A stretch of DNA of 64,000 nt from Bacillus pumilus (GTDB taxonomy: Bacteria > Bacillota > Bacilli > Bacillales > Bacillaceae): positions 2,089,001 to 2,153,000 of the forward strand of contig NZ_CP101833.1 in the NCBI RefSeq assembly GCF_024498355.1. Direction: 5' to 3'. Under the pieces are notes generated by a model. The model was not told the DNA's origin. It saw nothing but the letters and a program-made list of their open reading frames with translations, and made no database searches. Positions 45,026-53,451 of this stretch are shown here, piece after piece. The position numbers and the translations under genes are program-made. Position 1 is the stretch's first letter. Each line of letters begins with the position of its first letter.

Positions 45026-46018
45026 TTAAACTTTTTCTTCAAGTATACCATTTTGATATTGAATATCCTCATATGTTAACACTTCATTTTGACTATGGTA
45101 GAAATGTTTAACAACCGGCGTGGGCTGTTGATTAAAATTCATACTCAAACTTTGATTAGAGTAGTGTCCAGCCGGATCAATATAATATTTAAAATCAATC
45201 ACTCTTTCCACATCAATTTCAGCGTAAGCAATCCCCTCTGTTTCAGCTGGAACCATATCACTGATCGGTTCTCCATCCGGACCGTAAATGCACGTATGCC
45301 CACTCTTAAATGTTTCAAAGTAATCTCTTTGCTCCTGTGTTAAACAAATCTTCTCTTTCATTTCCTCAGTATAGATAGATGAAGTCATCAGCACAAATGT
45401 CTGTGTCGCGATGGCATAATATCTGCTTGAAATTTCATCATCAAAATAGCCTGGCCAAGATGCAACATGTACCTGTTCATTTTGAGCATTCATCGCCATA
45501 AGATCTAACGGCACTTGATGCTCCCAACACATCAACCCACCAAGATTTCCAATCTCCGTTTGAAAAACCGGCATCATACTTCCGCTTCCATCACCCCAAA
45601 TGAGTCTTTCTGCTACAGAAGCTCTCATTTTTCGATGTTTTCCTATTAAATCTCCATTTGGATTAAACCAAAGCTGTGCTAAATAGAGAGAGCCTCCATC
45701 TTTTTCACTGCACGATATACAAACGTACGTTTCATTTCTTTTCGCTGCCTCACTTATTTTTTGAATGGCTAAGCTGGGGATTTCCACTGCGTTTTTATAC
45801 AATTCATGATAGAACTTTCTTGTATATTCTGGATGACCAATAAAAGCAAACCAAGGATAACCAGGCAAAAATGCTTCTGGGAATGCCACAAGCTTTGCAC
45901 CATTTGAAGCTGCCTCGTCAATCATTTCACATGATTTGTCAACTGTTGCCTCCAAATTTAAATAGATGGGTGCTGCTTGTACCGCAGCTGCTCGAAATTT
46001 AGGGTAAATGCTTGTCAT
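45026..46018 (-). CDS. cynD: cyanide dihydratase (nitrilase superfamily)
   Basis: 330 residues, essentially the CynD of B. pumilus. Converts HCN to formate and ammonia; forms short or long helical filaments. Catalytic E48 (AFPEAFLPGYPW), K130 (GKHRKMR) and C164 with E166 (LMCWEHQ). The C-terminal tail, important for oligomerisation, is present. ATG after GGAGG. Absent from B. subtilis; diagnostic of the pumilus group. Stands alone between polY1 and mifM. Confidence 0.95.
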   Translation of the reverse strand: MTSIYPKFRAAAVQAAPIYLNLEATVDKSCEMIDEAASNGAKLVAFPEAFLPGYPWFAFIGHPEYTRKFYHELYKNAVEIPSLAIQKISEAAKRNETYVCISCSEKDGGSLYLAQLWFNPNGDLIGKHRKMRASVAERLIWGDGSGSMMPVFQTEIGNLGGLMCWEHQVPLDLMAMNAQNEQVHVASWPGYFDDEISSRYYAIATQTFVLMTSSIYTEEMKEKICLTQEQRDYFETFKSGHTCIYGPDGEPISDMVPAETEGIAYAEIDVERVIDFKYYIDPAGHYSNQSLSMNFNQQPTPVVKHFYHSQNEVLTYEDIQYQNGILEEKV

Positions 46019-46199
46019 ATTTCAAAACCTCCATTTCTTCTATTCCACTTAATTATAAGATAGGAATTATGAAGTTTGGATGACAATTACCATTTTAGTT
46101 AAAATAAGGATTTTTATTCAATGAAACAAACACGTGGTTCTGTTAGACATTTAACAATGTGTATAGTACACTGTGAGTAATGAAATGGATGTGATAATC

Positions 46200-46481
46200 A
46201 TGATTATTGATACATTCAATGAAGTCTTTTTCCTTGTTGAATTCTTTACGATTATTCTTCCAGCACTGACGGCCATCGGCATTGCGTTTTTATTAAAAGA
46301 TTGCCGAATGAACGAGCACCTTGGTGGACATCGTTTGGAAGAGTTGGACGCATCTTGCTTGAATCGAACAGACTTTCTGTTTATCATATATGATCGCATT
46401 ACAACTTGGATTAGTAAAGTCATTCGAATGAAAAGATCATCAAATGATGATGAAGACCATTCGCTTCCTCTCTCTAATTAA
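46200..46481 (+). CDS. mifM: MifM, arrest peptide that senses membrane insertion
   Basis: 93 residues. One N-terminal membrane helix (FFLVEFFTIILPALTAIGIAFLL) and a C-terminal arrest region RITTWISKVIRM...NDDED (66-86) that lines up with B. subtilis MifM (RITTWIRKVFRMN, DEED). When the main YidC (SpoIIIJ) is short, MifM stalls on the ribosome, opens the hairpin before yqjG and induces it. ATG at 46200 chosen after GGATGTGA; a GTG nine codons upstream is in frame. Confidence 0.9.
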   Translation: MIIDTFNEVFFLVEFFTIILPALTAIGIAFLLKDCRMNEHLGGHRLEELDASCLNRTDFLFIIYDRITTWISKVIRMKRSSNDDEDHSLPLSN

Positions 46482-46508
46482 TTTTTTAAAAAATGAGGAG
46501 GAAACGAA
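46460..46508 (+). promoter_or_regulatory. SD-sequestering hairpin between mifM and yqjG
   Basis: TTCG-C-TTCCTC (46460-46470, last codons of mifM) pairs with GAGGAA-A-CGAA (46498-46508), hiding the yqjG ribosome site GAGGAGG. A ribosome stalled near the end of mifM would keep the left arm unpaired. Confidence 0.85.
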
Positions 46509-47327
46509 TTGAAACGTTTATTGACTATTTGTACGACTTTATGTTTAATGATGATTGCCTCACCTGCATTTGCGGCAAGTGCGCAAACGAATACGAGCTC
46601 TGATGGGTTTTTCCATCATTATTTTGTCCAGCCTTTTTCTGAGTTGATCATTTGGCTTGCGAACTTCTTTCATGATGATTATGGCTTATCCATTATGTTT
46701 GTAACACTCATTGTACGCCTGCTCATTTTCCCGCTTTTTGCGAATCAATTTAAGAAACAAAAAGTCATGCAGGAGAAAATGGCATTGATCAAACCTCAGA
46801 TTGACCAAATACAAAGCAAATTGAAGAAAACGAAAGAACCTGAGAAACAAAAAGAACTGCAAATGGAAATGATGAATATTTACAAAGAGAACAACGTGAA
46901 CCCGCTGGCGATGGGCTGTCTGCCTATGCTGATTCAAATTCCAATTGTTCTCGGCTTTTACTCGGCTATCCGCTCAACACCAGAGATCGCAACGCATTCG
47001 TTCTTATGGTTTAACTTAGGACAAACTGATGTATTCGTAGCGATCTTTGCAGGCGCTATGTATTTCTTACAATTTTATGTCACGCAAAGATATGCGAAGC
47101 AATCAGGCACCCAAACAGAGGCTGCGCTCAAGCAGGCCAAAATCATGGGCATGATTTTTCCTATCATGATGCTATTTATTTCAATCAATGCCCCTGCTGC
47201 TCTTCCTTTATACTGGATGACAAGCGGACTATTACTCACGATTCAAACGATTATTTTAAATGTGATGTACCAAAAGTCAAAAACGAAAGCTGAGGCAAAC
47301 GATCAAGTCAAGCCCGCTGCTGAATAA
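46509..47327 (+). CDS. yqjG: membrane protein insertase YqjG (YidC2/OxaA2)
   Basis: 272 residues: lipoprotein-like signal region without a cysteine at the usual place (SPAFAASAQ), then the YidC/Oxa1 core with five membrane helices, the positively charged coiled loop (KKQKVMQEKMALIKPQ...KKTKEPEKQKELQ) and NPLAMGCLPMLIQIP. Back-up to SpoIIIJ for membrane insertion. TTG start after GAGGAGG, controlled by MifM. Confidence 0.93.
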   Translation: MKRLLTICTTLCLMMIASPAFAASAQTNTSSDGFFHHYFVQPFSELIIWLANFFHDDYGLSIMFVTLIVRLLIFPLFANQFKKQKVMQEKMALIKPQIDQIQSKLKKTKEPEKQKELQMEMMNIYKENNVNPLAMGCLPMLIQIPIVLGFYSAIRSTPEIATHSFLWFNLGQTDVFVAIFAGAMYFLQFYVTQRYAKQSGTQTEAALKQAKIMGMIFPIMMLFISINAPAALPLYWMTSGLLLTIQTIILNVMYQKSKTKAEANDQVKPAAE

Positions 47328-47332
47328 AAATA

Positions 47333-47366
47333 GGCCCCTTATCCTTTGATAAGGGGCTTTTCTTTA
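47333..47366 (+). terminator. terminator of mifM-yqjG
   Basis: Perfect 10-bp stem GCCCCTTATC-CTTT-GATAAGGGGC then TTTTCTTT; overlaps the stop of the convergent CheW-like gene. Confidence 0.85.
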
Positions 47367-47828
47367 AGCCAATTCTTCTTTCATTCGCTCTGGCAATTGA
47401 TCGAGGTCCTCAATTTTCCCAAGAAACTTACTTGGGTCGACTTGTAAAATCATCTTGTTCTCTCTCTCCACAACGCCGAAGAAATATTCAGATGCTTTTG
47501 TGTTCATATGAAATGGCTTGATCTCGCTTAGCTCGATATCAATGATATCTTTTGCATCTGAGACAAGGCAGCCAATCATTTGATCGTTTAATTCAAATAG
47601 TAAAACCTTGGACTGTTCGTTCACATCAAGAGACTTTCCGTGAAGCATCACACCTGTGTCGCTGACTGGAATAACCTCTCCTCTTAATGACATGAGTCCT
47701 TTAATCTCTTTTGGAAGGTTCGATACTTCTTGTAAATAAGGGACCTTCTCAATCGAACGAATATGCTCTACACTGATGCCAAAATCCTCTTGTCCCACCT
47801 GGAAAATAATGATCTTTTGCGTGCTCAC
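47364..47828 (-). CDS. CheW-like chemotaxis coupling protein
   Basis: 154 residues, a single CheW domain (IIIFQVGQEDFGISVEHIRSIEK, IKGLMSLRGEVIPVSDTG, IGCLVSDAKDIIDI). It is not the CheW of the main che operon, from which it differs clearly, and no CheV receiver domain follows. May link a separate receptor set to CheA. GTG start after AGGAGA. Lies downstream of yqjE. Confidence 0.82.
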   Translation of the reverse strand: MSTQKIIIFQVGQEDFGISVEHIRSIEKVPYLQEVSNLPKEIKGLMSLRGEVIPVSDTGVMLHGKSLDVNEQSKVLLFELNDQMIGCLVSDAKDIIDIELSEIKPFHMNTKASEYFFGVVERENKMILQVDPSKFLGKIEDLDQLPERMKEELA

Positions 47829-47842
47829 AGAGTCTCCTGCCT

Positions 47843-48964
47843 TTACGATGGATTTGTCGTTTCTTCGATAATGGCGAGAACCATTTCAGCTGTTTTGACT
47901 AATTCTTCAATCGGCATTTTCTCATTTTTCGTATGAATATCTTCATATCCAACAGCTAGGTTGACGGTTGGGACGCCGTTCCCGGCAATGACGTTTGCAT
48001 CACTGCCTCCACCGCTTGTCTGTAGTTCTGAAGGACGGCCAATTTTCGCAGCCGCTTTTTTCGCCACTTCTACGACTTGATCGCCGTGAGAGAATTTGAA
48101 GCCTGGATACATGATGTCAATTTGTACATCGGCACTTCCGCCCATTTCTTTAGCGGTTTTTTCAAAGGCTTCTTTCATCTTTGCTACTTGTGTTTCCATT
48201 TTTGCAGGTTCTAAAGAGCGTGCCTCAGCAAGAATATCGACTTGATCGCAGACAATATTCGTTTGCGTTCCGCCTTCAAAACGGCCGATATTCGCCGTTG
48301 TTTCTTCATCAATGCGGCCAAGCGGCATGCTGGCAATCGCTTTTGATGCAATCGTAATCGCAGACACGCCTTTTTCAGGTGCTACACCTGCGTGAGCTGT
48401 TTTTCCATAAATGGTTGCGCGTACTTTTGCCTGTGTTGGCGCAGCCACGATAATCGTACCGACCTTTCCATCTGAATCAAGAGCATAGCCATATTTCGCT
48501 GTCATTCGTTTTGGATCTAACGCTTTTGCTCCAACAAGTCCTGATTCTTCACCTGCCGTGATGACAAATTCAATCGTACCATGAGGCAAATTCTTCTCTT
48601 TCAGCACGCGGATGGCTTCAAACATAGCAGCAAGTCCTGTTTTATCGTCAGCACCAAGAATGGTTGTTCCATCTGTTTTCACATATCCGTCTTCAATGAC
48701 TGGTTTTACGCCATTCCCTGGAACAACAGTGTCCATATGAGAAGTGAAATAGATCGTATCCGCCTGTTGATTTCCTTCCAGTGTGCAGATCAGGTTACCT
48801 GCACCGTGGCCAGTTGTCGCTTTTGAATCGTCTTCAACCACTTTAAGACCAAGCTGCGTGAATTTTTCTTTTAATACTTCAACAATTTTTTCTTCGTGTT
48901 TTGTTTCCGAATCAACCTGAACAAGTTCTAAAAATTCGTCTAGTAAGCGTTTCTCATTGATCAT
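47843..48964 (-). CDS. yqjE: M20/M42-like peptidase YqjE (PepT-type)
   Basis: 373 residues. Zinc-peptidase motifs TSHMDTVVPG, TILGADDKTGLAA, TAGEESGLVGA, and TSGGGSDANV. Similar to tripeptidase T-like enzymes; substrate not known. ATG after GAGGAGGAG. The 16-base gap to yqjD suggests one operon yqjC-yqjD-yqjE. Confidence 0.88.
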   Translation of the reverse strand: MINEKRLLDEFLELVQVDSETKHEEKIVEVLKEKFTQLGLKVVEDDSKATTGHGAGNLICTLEGNQQADTIYFTSHMDTVVPGNGVKPVIEDGYVKTDGTTILGADDKTGLAAMFEAIRVLKEKNLPHGTIEFVITAGEESGLVGAKALDPKRMTAKYGYALDSDGKVGTIIVAAPTQAKVRATIYGKTAHAGVAPEKGVSAITIASKAIASMPLGRIDEETTANIGRFEGGTQTNIVCDQVDILAEARSLEPAKMETQVAKMKEAFEKTAKEMGGSADVQIDIMYPGFKFSHGDQVVEVAKKAAAKIGRPSELQTSGGGSDANVIAGNGVPTVNLAVGYEDIHTKNEKMPIEELVKTAEMVLAIIEETTNPS

Positions 48965-48980
48965 GATGGTGCTCCTCCTC

Positions 48981-50450
48981 TTATAGCGGCATGTTGCCAT
49001 GCTTTTTTAACGGTCTATCTTCTTCTTTACTGCGAAGCAGGTCAAATGAGCGAATCAATCGCTCTCTCGTTTCAGCTGGCGTTAAAATATCGTCTACCAG
49101 TCCTGACTGAGCCGCTTTCAATACACTCGGTTCTTTGTCAAACTCCCGCGAAGCAGGATGAACAATTTCGTCTGCGAACGTTTTTCCCATGACATCAATT
49201 TCTGCCTCTGGCCATGCATAAACAAAGTCAGCGCCTAAGCCCTTACTATTCATAGCGACATATGCACCGCCAAACGCCTTTCTTAAAATCACGGTGATTT
49301 TTGGAACTGTCGCCTCTGCGTACGCATATAAAAGCTTCGCGCCGTGCCGGATAATTCCCGCATGCTCGGCTTTCTCCCCTGGTAAAAACCCAGGAACGTC
49401 CACAAGAGTTAAGATGGGAATATGGAACGCATCGCAAAACCGAATAAACCTGGCCGCTTTATCAGCAGCATCAAGATCAAGGCTTCCTGCCAGCACCTTT
49501 GGCTGATTGGCGACAAGACCAATCGAAGACCCTTGTAATCTGGCAAAACCTGTGACGATATTTTTCGAGAAACAAGGCTGCGTTTCAAAGAATGAGCCGT
49601 GATCCGTTATCGCTGTCACCACTTGTTTGGCATCATAGGTGCGTGATGGATCCTTTGGCAAGATGTCGCCTGGATCGATGGCATCATACTTTCGTGCCTC
49701 TCTATGAATGACAGCCTGTTGTTTCGTTGGTATGTACGTTAAAAGAGTTCGAACCGCTTTTAACACGTCTCTCTCATCTTTCCCAGTATAGTGCACATTC
49801 CCGCTTGTCTGATGCTGAACACTTGCACCGCCAAGCCGGTCAGGACAGACCGTTTCTCCTGTTGCCTTTTCTAAGACTTTCGGACCAGTTAAAAACATAT
49901 GGGCTGTTTGCTCCGTCATGAAGACAAAATCAGTCAATGCAGGAGAATAAACTGCACCTCCAGCACATGCGCCTAAAATAACGGATATTTGCGGGATTTG
50001 ACCAGAGTACAACACGTTTCGTTTAAAAATCTGACCGTATCCTTCTAATGATACCACACCCTCTTGAATTCTCGCACCACCTGAGTCTTTTAGACCGATG
50101 ATAGGCATTTGATTTTTAGCCGCCAGATCCATTAAAGAGGCAATTTTTTTGGCATGCATTTCGCCTAACGAGCCCCCATATACGGTCGCATCTTGTGCAT
50201 AAACACATACGGGCCTTCCATGAATGAGTCCCGTTCCAATGACGACGCCGTCACCTACATGCTCTGACCTGTGACCTTTTGCAAATGGCTGAATTTCCAT
50301 CAAGCTGTGCTGGTCAAGAAGGTCATGCAGCCGCTGACGAACAGTCAGCTTTCCTTTGTTTCGGTGGGCCGCTAATCGTTTTTCACCACCGCCCTTTAAA
50401 GCCTTCTCTCGCCATTCGGACAAGTCATTGAACGATTCATTCATCGCCAT
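48981..50450 (-). CDS. yqjD: acyl-CoA carboxylase carboxyltransferase subunit YqjD
   Basis: 489 residues, PccB/MmdA-type carboxyltransferase: DSGGARIQEGVVSLEGYG, GACAGGAVYSPALTDF, and LVDVPGFLPG in the second half. Transfers CO2 from biotin to propionyl- or another acyl-CoA, or decarboxylates methylmalonyl-CoA. No biotin carboxylase or biotin carrier gene lies next to it. ATG after AAAGGAG; overlaps yqjC by 14 bases. Confidence 0.88.
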   Translation of the reverse strand: MAMNESFNDLSEWREKALKGGGEKRLAAHRNKGKLTVRQRLHDLLDQHSLMEIQPFAKGHRSEHVGDGVVIGTGLIHGRPVCVYAQDATVYGGSLGEMHAKKIASLMDLAAKNQMPIIGLKDSGGARIQEGVVSLEGYGQIFKRNVLYSGQIPQISVILGACAGGAVYSPALTDFVFMTEQTAHMFLTGPKVLEKATGETVCPDRLGGASVQHQTSGNVHYTGKDERDVLKAVRTLLTYIPTKQQAVIHREARKYDAIDPGDILPKDPSRTYDAKQVVTAITDHGSFFETQPCFSKNIVTGFARLQGSSIGLVANQPKVLAGSLDLDAADKAARFIRFCDAFHIPILTLVDVPGFLPGEKAEHAGIIRHGAKLLYAYAEATVPKITVILRKAFGGAYVAMNSKGLGADFVYAWPEAEIDVMGKTFADEIVHPASREFDKEPSVLKAAQSGLVDDILTPAETRERLIRSFDLLRSKEEDRPLKKHGNMPL

Positions 50451-50859
50451 ATTTCTCTCCTTTCAAGGGCTCACACAATTCAACTAACACACCGGATGTT
50501 TCTTTTGGTGAAATAAACGCGATACGCTTTCCGCTGGCACCCATTTGTGCTGTTTTTTGAAAAAGCTGCACGTCTAAGTGATCAAGATGGCTAAGATCAG
50601 CCTGAATGTCATCTGACTTTAATGCGATATGATGAAGACCCTCTCCTCTTTTTGTTAAGAAGGTATGTAATTTGCTATGATCTGCCATCGGTTCAATCAA
50701 TTCAATGTGCAGGTCACCAAGTGAAGCGAAGGACGCCTTAATCTCTTGTTCAGGAATTTCTTGTATGTCTGAAAATTTCCAGTTAAACAGCTGATGAAGC
50801 GTTTGACTTGTTTCTTTAATAGAAAAGACAGCAATGGCGATATGATCGATTTGGTTCAT
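50437..50859 (-). CDS. yqjC: methylmalonyl-CoA epimerase-like protein YqjC
   Basis: 140 residues, glyoxalase/VOC fold, starting MNQIDHIAIAVFSIKE; metal ligands His in QIDHIAIAV, in EGLHHIALK and Glu in VLVELCEP. Fits methylmalonyl-CoA epimerase and matches the adjacent carboxyltransferase. ATG after AAAGGAAG. First gene of the yqjCDE operon. Confidence 0.85.
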   Translation of the reverse strand: MNQIDHIAIAVFSIKETSQTLHQLFNWKFSDIQEIPEQEIKASFASLGDLHIELIEPMADHSKLHTFLTKRGEGLHHIALKSDDIQADLSHLDHLDVQLFQKTAQMGASGKRIAFISPKETSGVLVELCEPLKGEKYGDE

Positions 50860-50883
50860 TTGTTCACTTCCTTTGTTGATCAC

Positions 50884-50912
50884 TTGTCGCGTACGAAAAA
50901 ACGAGCTAGAAT
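50884..50912 (+). promoter_or_regulatory. sigma-A promoter of prli42
   Basis: -35 TTGTCG (50884-50889), 17-base spacer, -10 TAGAAT (50907-50912), 48 bases before the small ORF. Confidence 0.6.
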
Positions 50913-50960
50913 AAAGAAAGGTGCGCTCGTCGCAAAAATCTTCCGTAATAGGGGTGCGAT

Positions 50961-51053
50961 ATGTCTCAGAAATTCATGAAATTTATGGTATTGCTCATGA
51001 TTAGCTTGCTGTTAATTTCTTCACTATTAGCAGGAGCGGCAACCTTTTTATAA
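50961..51053 (+). CDS. prli42: Prli42-like stressosome-anchoring miniprotein
   Basis: 30 residues: MSQKFMKFMVLLMISLLLIS then SLLAGAATFL. A short basic N terminus, one membrane helix and the LL-G end match the Prli42 family, described in Listeria as the membrane anchor that connects RsbR stressosomes to oxidative-stress signals. GGGGTG lies 4 bases before the ATG, and a good promoter precedes it. Monocistronic and divergent from yqjC. Too short for routine gene calling. Confidence 0.8.
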   Translation: MSQKFMKFMVLLMISLLLISSLLAGAATFL

Positions 51054-51069
51054 GGTTTTGATAAAAGCA

Positions 51070-51112
51070 GACAAGCAGGTGATTCGTTCGATCAACGAAT
51101 GGCCTGTTTGTC
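51070..51112 (-). terminator. terminator of the L,D-transpeptidase gene
   Basis: 19-bp stem (51070-51088 with 51094-51112, two mismatches) overlapping the last codons and stop of the gene, followed by TGCTTTTAT on the minus strand. Confidence 0.7.
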
Positions 51113-51601
51113 TTTGGCTAGCTTTTCAAATGAATCGCTTGATTTTGTAATCCACACCTTTGTTCCAATTGGAAGCTGGTCAAACAGTCGTTCTACATCT
51201 TGATTATGAAGTCTCACACAGCCTGCCGTGATAAATTTCCCTATCGATGTTTCGTCGCTTGTTCCATGAATCCCATAGGTTCTTCCATCTGTCCCTCGTG
51301 CATCAAATCCAATCCACCTTCGGCCAAGAGGGTTATTCTTCGCACCGCCTTCAATATTCTTTCTTCTGTAATAAGGATCTTTCGCTTTAATCATAATGGT
51401 AAATTCACCTTCTGGCGTTAACTCAACTGTTTTCCCTGTAGAGGCAGGATATACGTTTTGGATTTTTCCTTGATCAATAAAGGCAAGTTCATTCGTTTGT
51501 TTATTAATAATGACAAATGGGTCTCCGGGAAGCGGGTTCTGTCCAAGCGGCCAAATAGGCGAAAGGGACATGGTCAGCACGATATAAAATAAAAGACGCA
51601 T
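51092..51601 (-). CDS. L,D-transpeptidase (YkuD domain)
   Basis: 169 residues: N-terminal signal segment (LLFYIVLTMSLSPIW) and a YkuD domain with the catalytic motif IHGTSDETSIGKFITAGCVRLHN (His, then Cys). Makes 3-3 cross-links or attaches proteins in peptidoglycan, probably outside the membrane or in the spore envelope. ATG after GAGGAG, a site that a hairpin can hide. It lies downstream of yqjA. Confidence 0.88.
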   Translation of the reverse strand: MRLLFYIVLTMSLSPIWPLGQNPLPGDPFVIINKQTNELAFIDQGKIQNVYPASTGKTVELTPEGEFTIMIKAKDPYYRRKNIEGGAKNNPLGRRWIGFDARGTDGRTYGIHGTSDETSIGKFITAGCVRLHNQDVERLFDQLPIGTKVWITKSSDSFEKLAKDKQAIR

Positions 51602-51605
51602 AGGC

Positions 51606-51642
51606 TCCTCCTTTTTTCATTAGATTGACCAATGAAGGAGGA
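51606..51642 (-). promoter_or_regulatory. hairpin covering the ribosome site of the L,D-transpeptidase
   Basis: In the transcript TCCTCC-TTCATT (51642-51631) can pair with AATGAA-AAAA-GGAGGA (51621-51606): 12 bp with a 4-base bulge. The right arm is the ribosome site. No T run, so not a terminator. Confidence 0.45.
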
Positions 51643-51654
51643 ACTCATGCGTCT

Positions 51655-52608
51655 CTATTCTTTCATGCCTTTAAAATAGCTTTTCAGCACTAAATATTGT
51701 TCCATTTCCCCGAGGAAATGAAAGAGTGCGGCTCTTGCCTCAAATTCTTCTCGTGTTTGCGGAAGCGGGAGGGCATCGAACTCTTCTTTCATATCAACCA
51801 AGCGTCTTAAAAACTTATGCGCCGTGTTACCTGGGTGAATATGTTCGCGCAAGTCTCTGACGTATTCTGCAATAATTTGCCCATGCTCCGTTGTGATGGA
51901 AATAGACGTAATTTTCGGAAGTACGCGCTCAATGATTTCAAATTGCTTTTGTCTCATGTTGAAATAATGATAATACAGATTTTCATGCCTTAGCACATGG
52001 TTTTCAACATCACGATATGCGAGAGCTTTCGCTTCTTTGATCAATTGGTGTGTCTCTGGTATTTCTTTCCCTGTCCAGTCTTGTTTCCCTGTCATTAAGT
52101 ATTGCTCGATTTCTTCAAAGATTTTCGCAAAATTGGCTTCAATTTGTTCACTGTATCGTTTGAGCTTTTTATCGACACTTGGCATATACAGGTTCATAAT
52201 GAGGGCTACCCCAACACCAATTGTGATCAGCAGCAGCTCATTCCAGATGAGCTGAAGGGTAATCCCGCCGGACATGTACAAATGAAGAATGATCACAGAG
52301 CTTGTGACAATCCCTTCTTTCATTCTGAGCAAAACGGTTGTCGGAATAAAGACGAGCAGCATTAGACCAATAACGAAAGGATGATAACCAATCAGATCGA
52401 AAAATAAATAAGAAAATAAGATGGCGAGACTGCATGCGGCAAACCGGGCGCCTGATGCTATCAGTGACCTTTTTTTCGTCACTTGAATGCAAAGGATCGT
52501 AATAATCCCGGCAGCTGAATAATTTTCCAAGCCAAGCATTTGTGCAATATAAATGGCTATAGCTGTTCCTAATGCTGTTTTCAGCGTTCGGTAGCCGATT
52601 TTAAACAT
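51655..52608 (-). CDS. yqjA: YqjA, aromatic-acid exporter-family membrane protein (DUF939)
   Basis: 317 residues: about five N-terminal membrane helices (TALGTAIAIYIAQMLGLENYSAAGIITIL and following) and a cytoplasmic helical C-terminal half. ArAE/FUSC-like; function unknown. ATG at 52608 with GAGTGA upstream was preferred to an ATG 11 codons earlier that has no ribosome site. Confidence 0.85.
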   Translation of the reverse strand: MFKIGYRTLKTALGTAIAIYIAQMLGLENYSAAGIITILCIQVTKKRSLIASGARFAACSLAILFSYLFFDLIGYHPFVIGLMLLVFIPTTVLLRMKEGIVTSSVIILHLYMSGGITLQLIWNELLLITIGVGVALIMNLYMPSVDKKLKRYSEQIEANFAKIFEEIEQYLMTGKQDWTGKEIPETHQLIKEAKALAYRDVENHVLRHENLYYHYFNMRQKQFEIIERVLPKITSISITTEHGQIIAEYVRDLREHIHPGNTAHKFLRRLVDMKEEFDALPLPQTREEFEARAALFHFLGEMEQYLVLKSYFKGMKE

Positions 52609-52688
52609 GATGTGATTCACTCTTTTCTGTCTTGTTTCCATTCACTTTTGTGAAATGATGAACTTTTTTTACTTTCCCCATTATAATC

Positions 52689-52720
52689 AAAAAAAGAAGA
52701 AGATGTTAAGTCTCCTTCTC
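52689..52720 (-). terminator. terminator of artPQM
   Basis: Stem GAAGGAGA / TCTTCTTC (one wobble) followed by TTTTTTTGAT on the minus strand, 9 bases after artM. Confidence 0.7.
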
Positions 52721-52728
52721 TTTTTTCT

Positions 52729-53451
52729 TTATAATATTTTTTGCAGAAAGTCTTGCGCACGCTGTGAAGACGGTGATTCAAAAAATTGCACAGGGTTCGC
52801 ATCCTCCACAATTTTCCCGTCATCCATAAAGATGACGCGGTCAGCCACTTCTTTTGCAAAGCCCATTTCATGTGTGACGATCATGAGCGTCATTCCTGAT
52901 TGAGCCAGCTCTTTCATGACCTCTAATACTTCCTTCACCATTTCAGGATCAAGTGCAGAAGTTGGTTCGTCAAACAGCATAATGTCTGGTGTCATCGCAA
53001 GCGCACGTGCAATGGCCACACGCTGCTTTTGACCACCGGACAAGCGGTTCGGGAAATCATCTTTTTTCTCTAAAAGCCCTACCTTTTTTAACAGATCCTC
53101 GGCTTGTTTGATACTGTCTTCCTTCGATTGATTCTTCACGTTCATTGGTGCATACGTAATATTTTCCAGCACGGTTTTATGCGGGAACAGGTGGAAATGC
53201 TGAAACACCATTCCAATGTTCTCACGTACTTTTAGCGCATTTGTTTTTGGATTTGTAATCTCCGTATCCTTAATCGTAATGACACCGGAAGTCGGCTTTT
53301 CAAGTAAGTTGATGCAGCGAAGAAACGTCGATTTTCCTGAACCAGATGGTCCAATGACCGCGACTACTTCCCCTTCTTTAATGGTGGTGTCGATTCCTTT
53401 TAATACTTCATTTTTGCCAAAAGATTTTGTGAGCTTCTCTATTTTAATCAT
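52729..53451 (-). CDS. artM: arginine ABC transporter ATP-binding protein ArtM
   Basis: 240 residues; polar amino-acid type ATPase. Walker [11 protein letters not shown]-loop [11 protein letters not shown], signature [15 protein letters not shown], Walker [13 protein letters not shown]. Overlaps artQ by 8 bases. Equivalent to B. subtilis YqiZ. Confidence 0.93.
   Translation of the reverse strand: MIKIEKLTKSFGKNEVLKGIDTTIKEGEVVAVIGPSGSGKSTFLRCINLLEKPTSGVITIKDTEITNPKTNALKVRENIGMVFQHFHLFPHKTVLENITYAPMNVKNQSKEDSIKQAEDLLKKVGLLEKKDDFPNRLSGGQKQRVAIARALAMTPDIMLFDEPTSALDPEMVKEVLEVMKELAQSGMTLMIVTHEMGFAKEVADRVIFMDDGKIVEDANPVQFFESPSSQRAQDFLQKIL

Noticed and set aside
51070..51112. A second case of a terminator before the stop codon, like brfA
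   Set aside because: The stop of the L,D-transpeptidase gene lies at the edge of the stem, ahead of the T run, so the mRNA keeps its stop.
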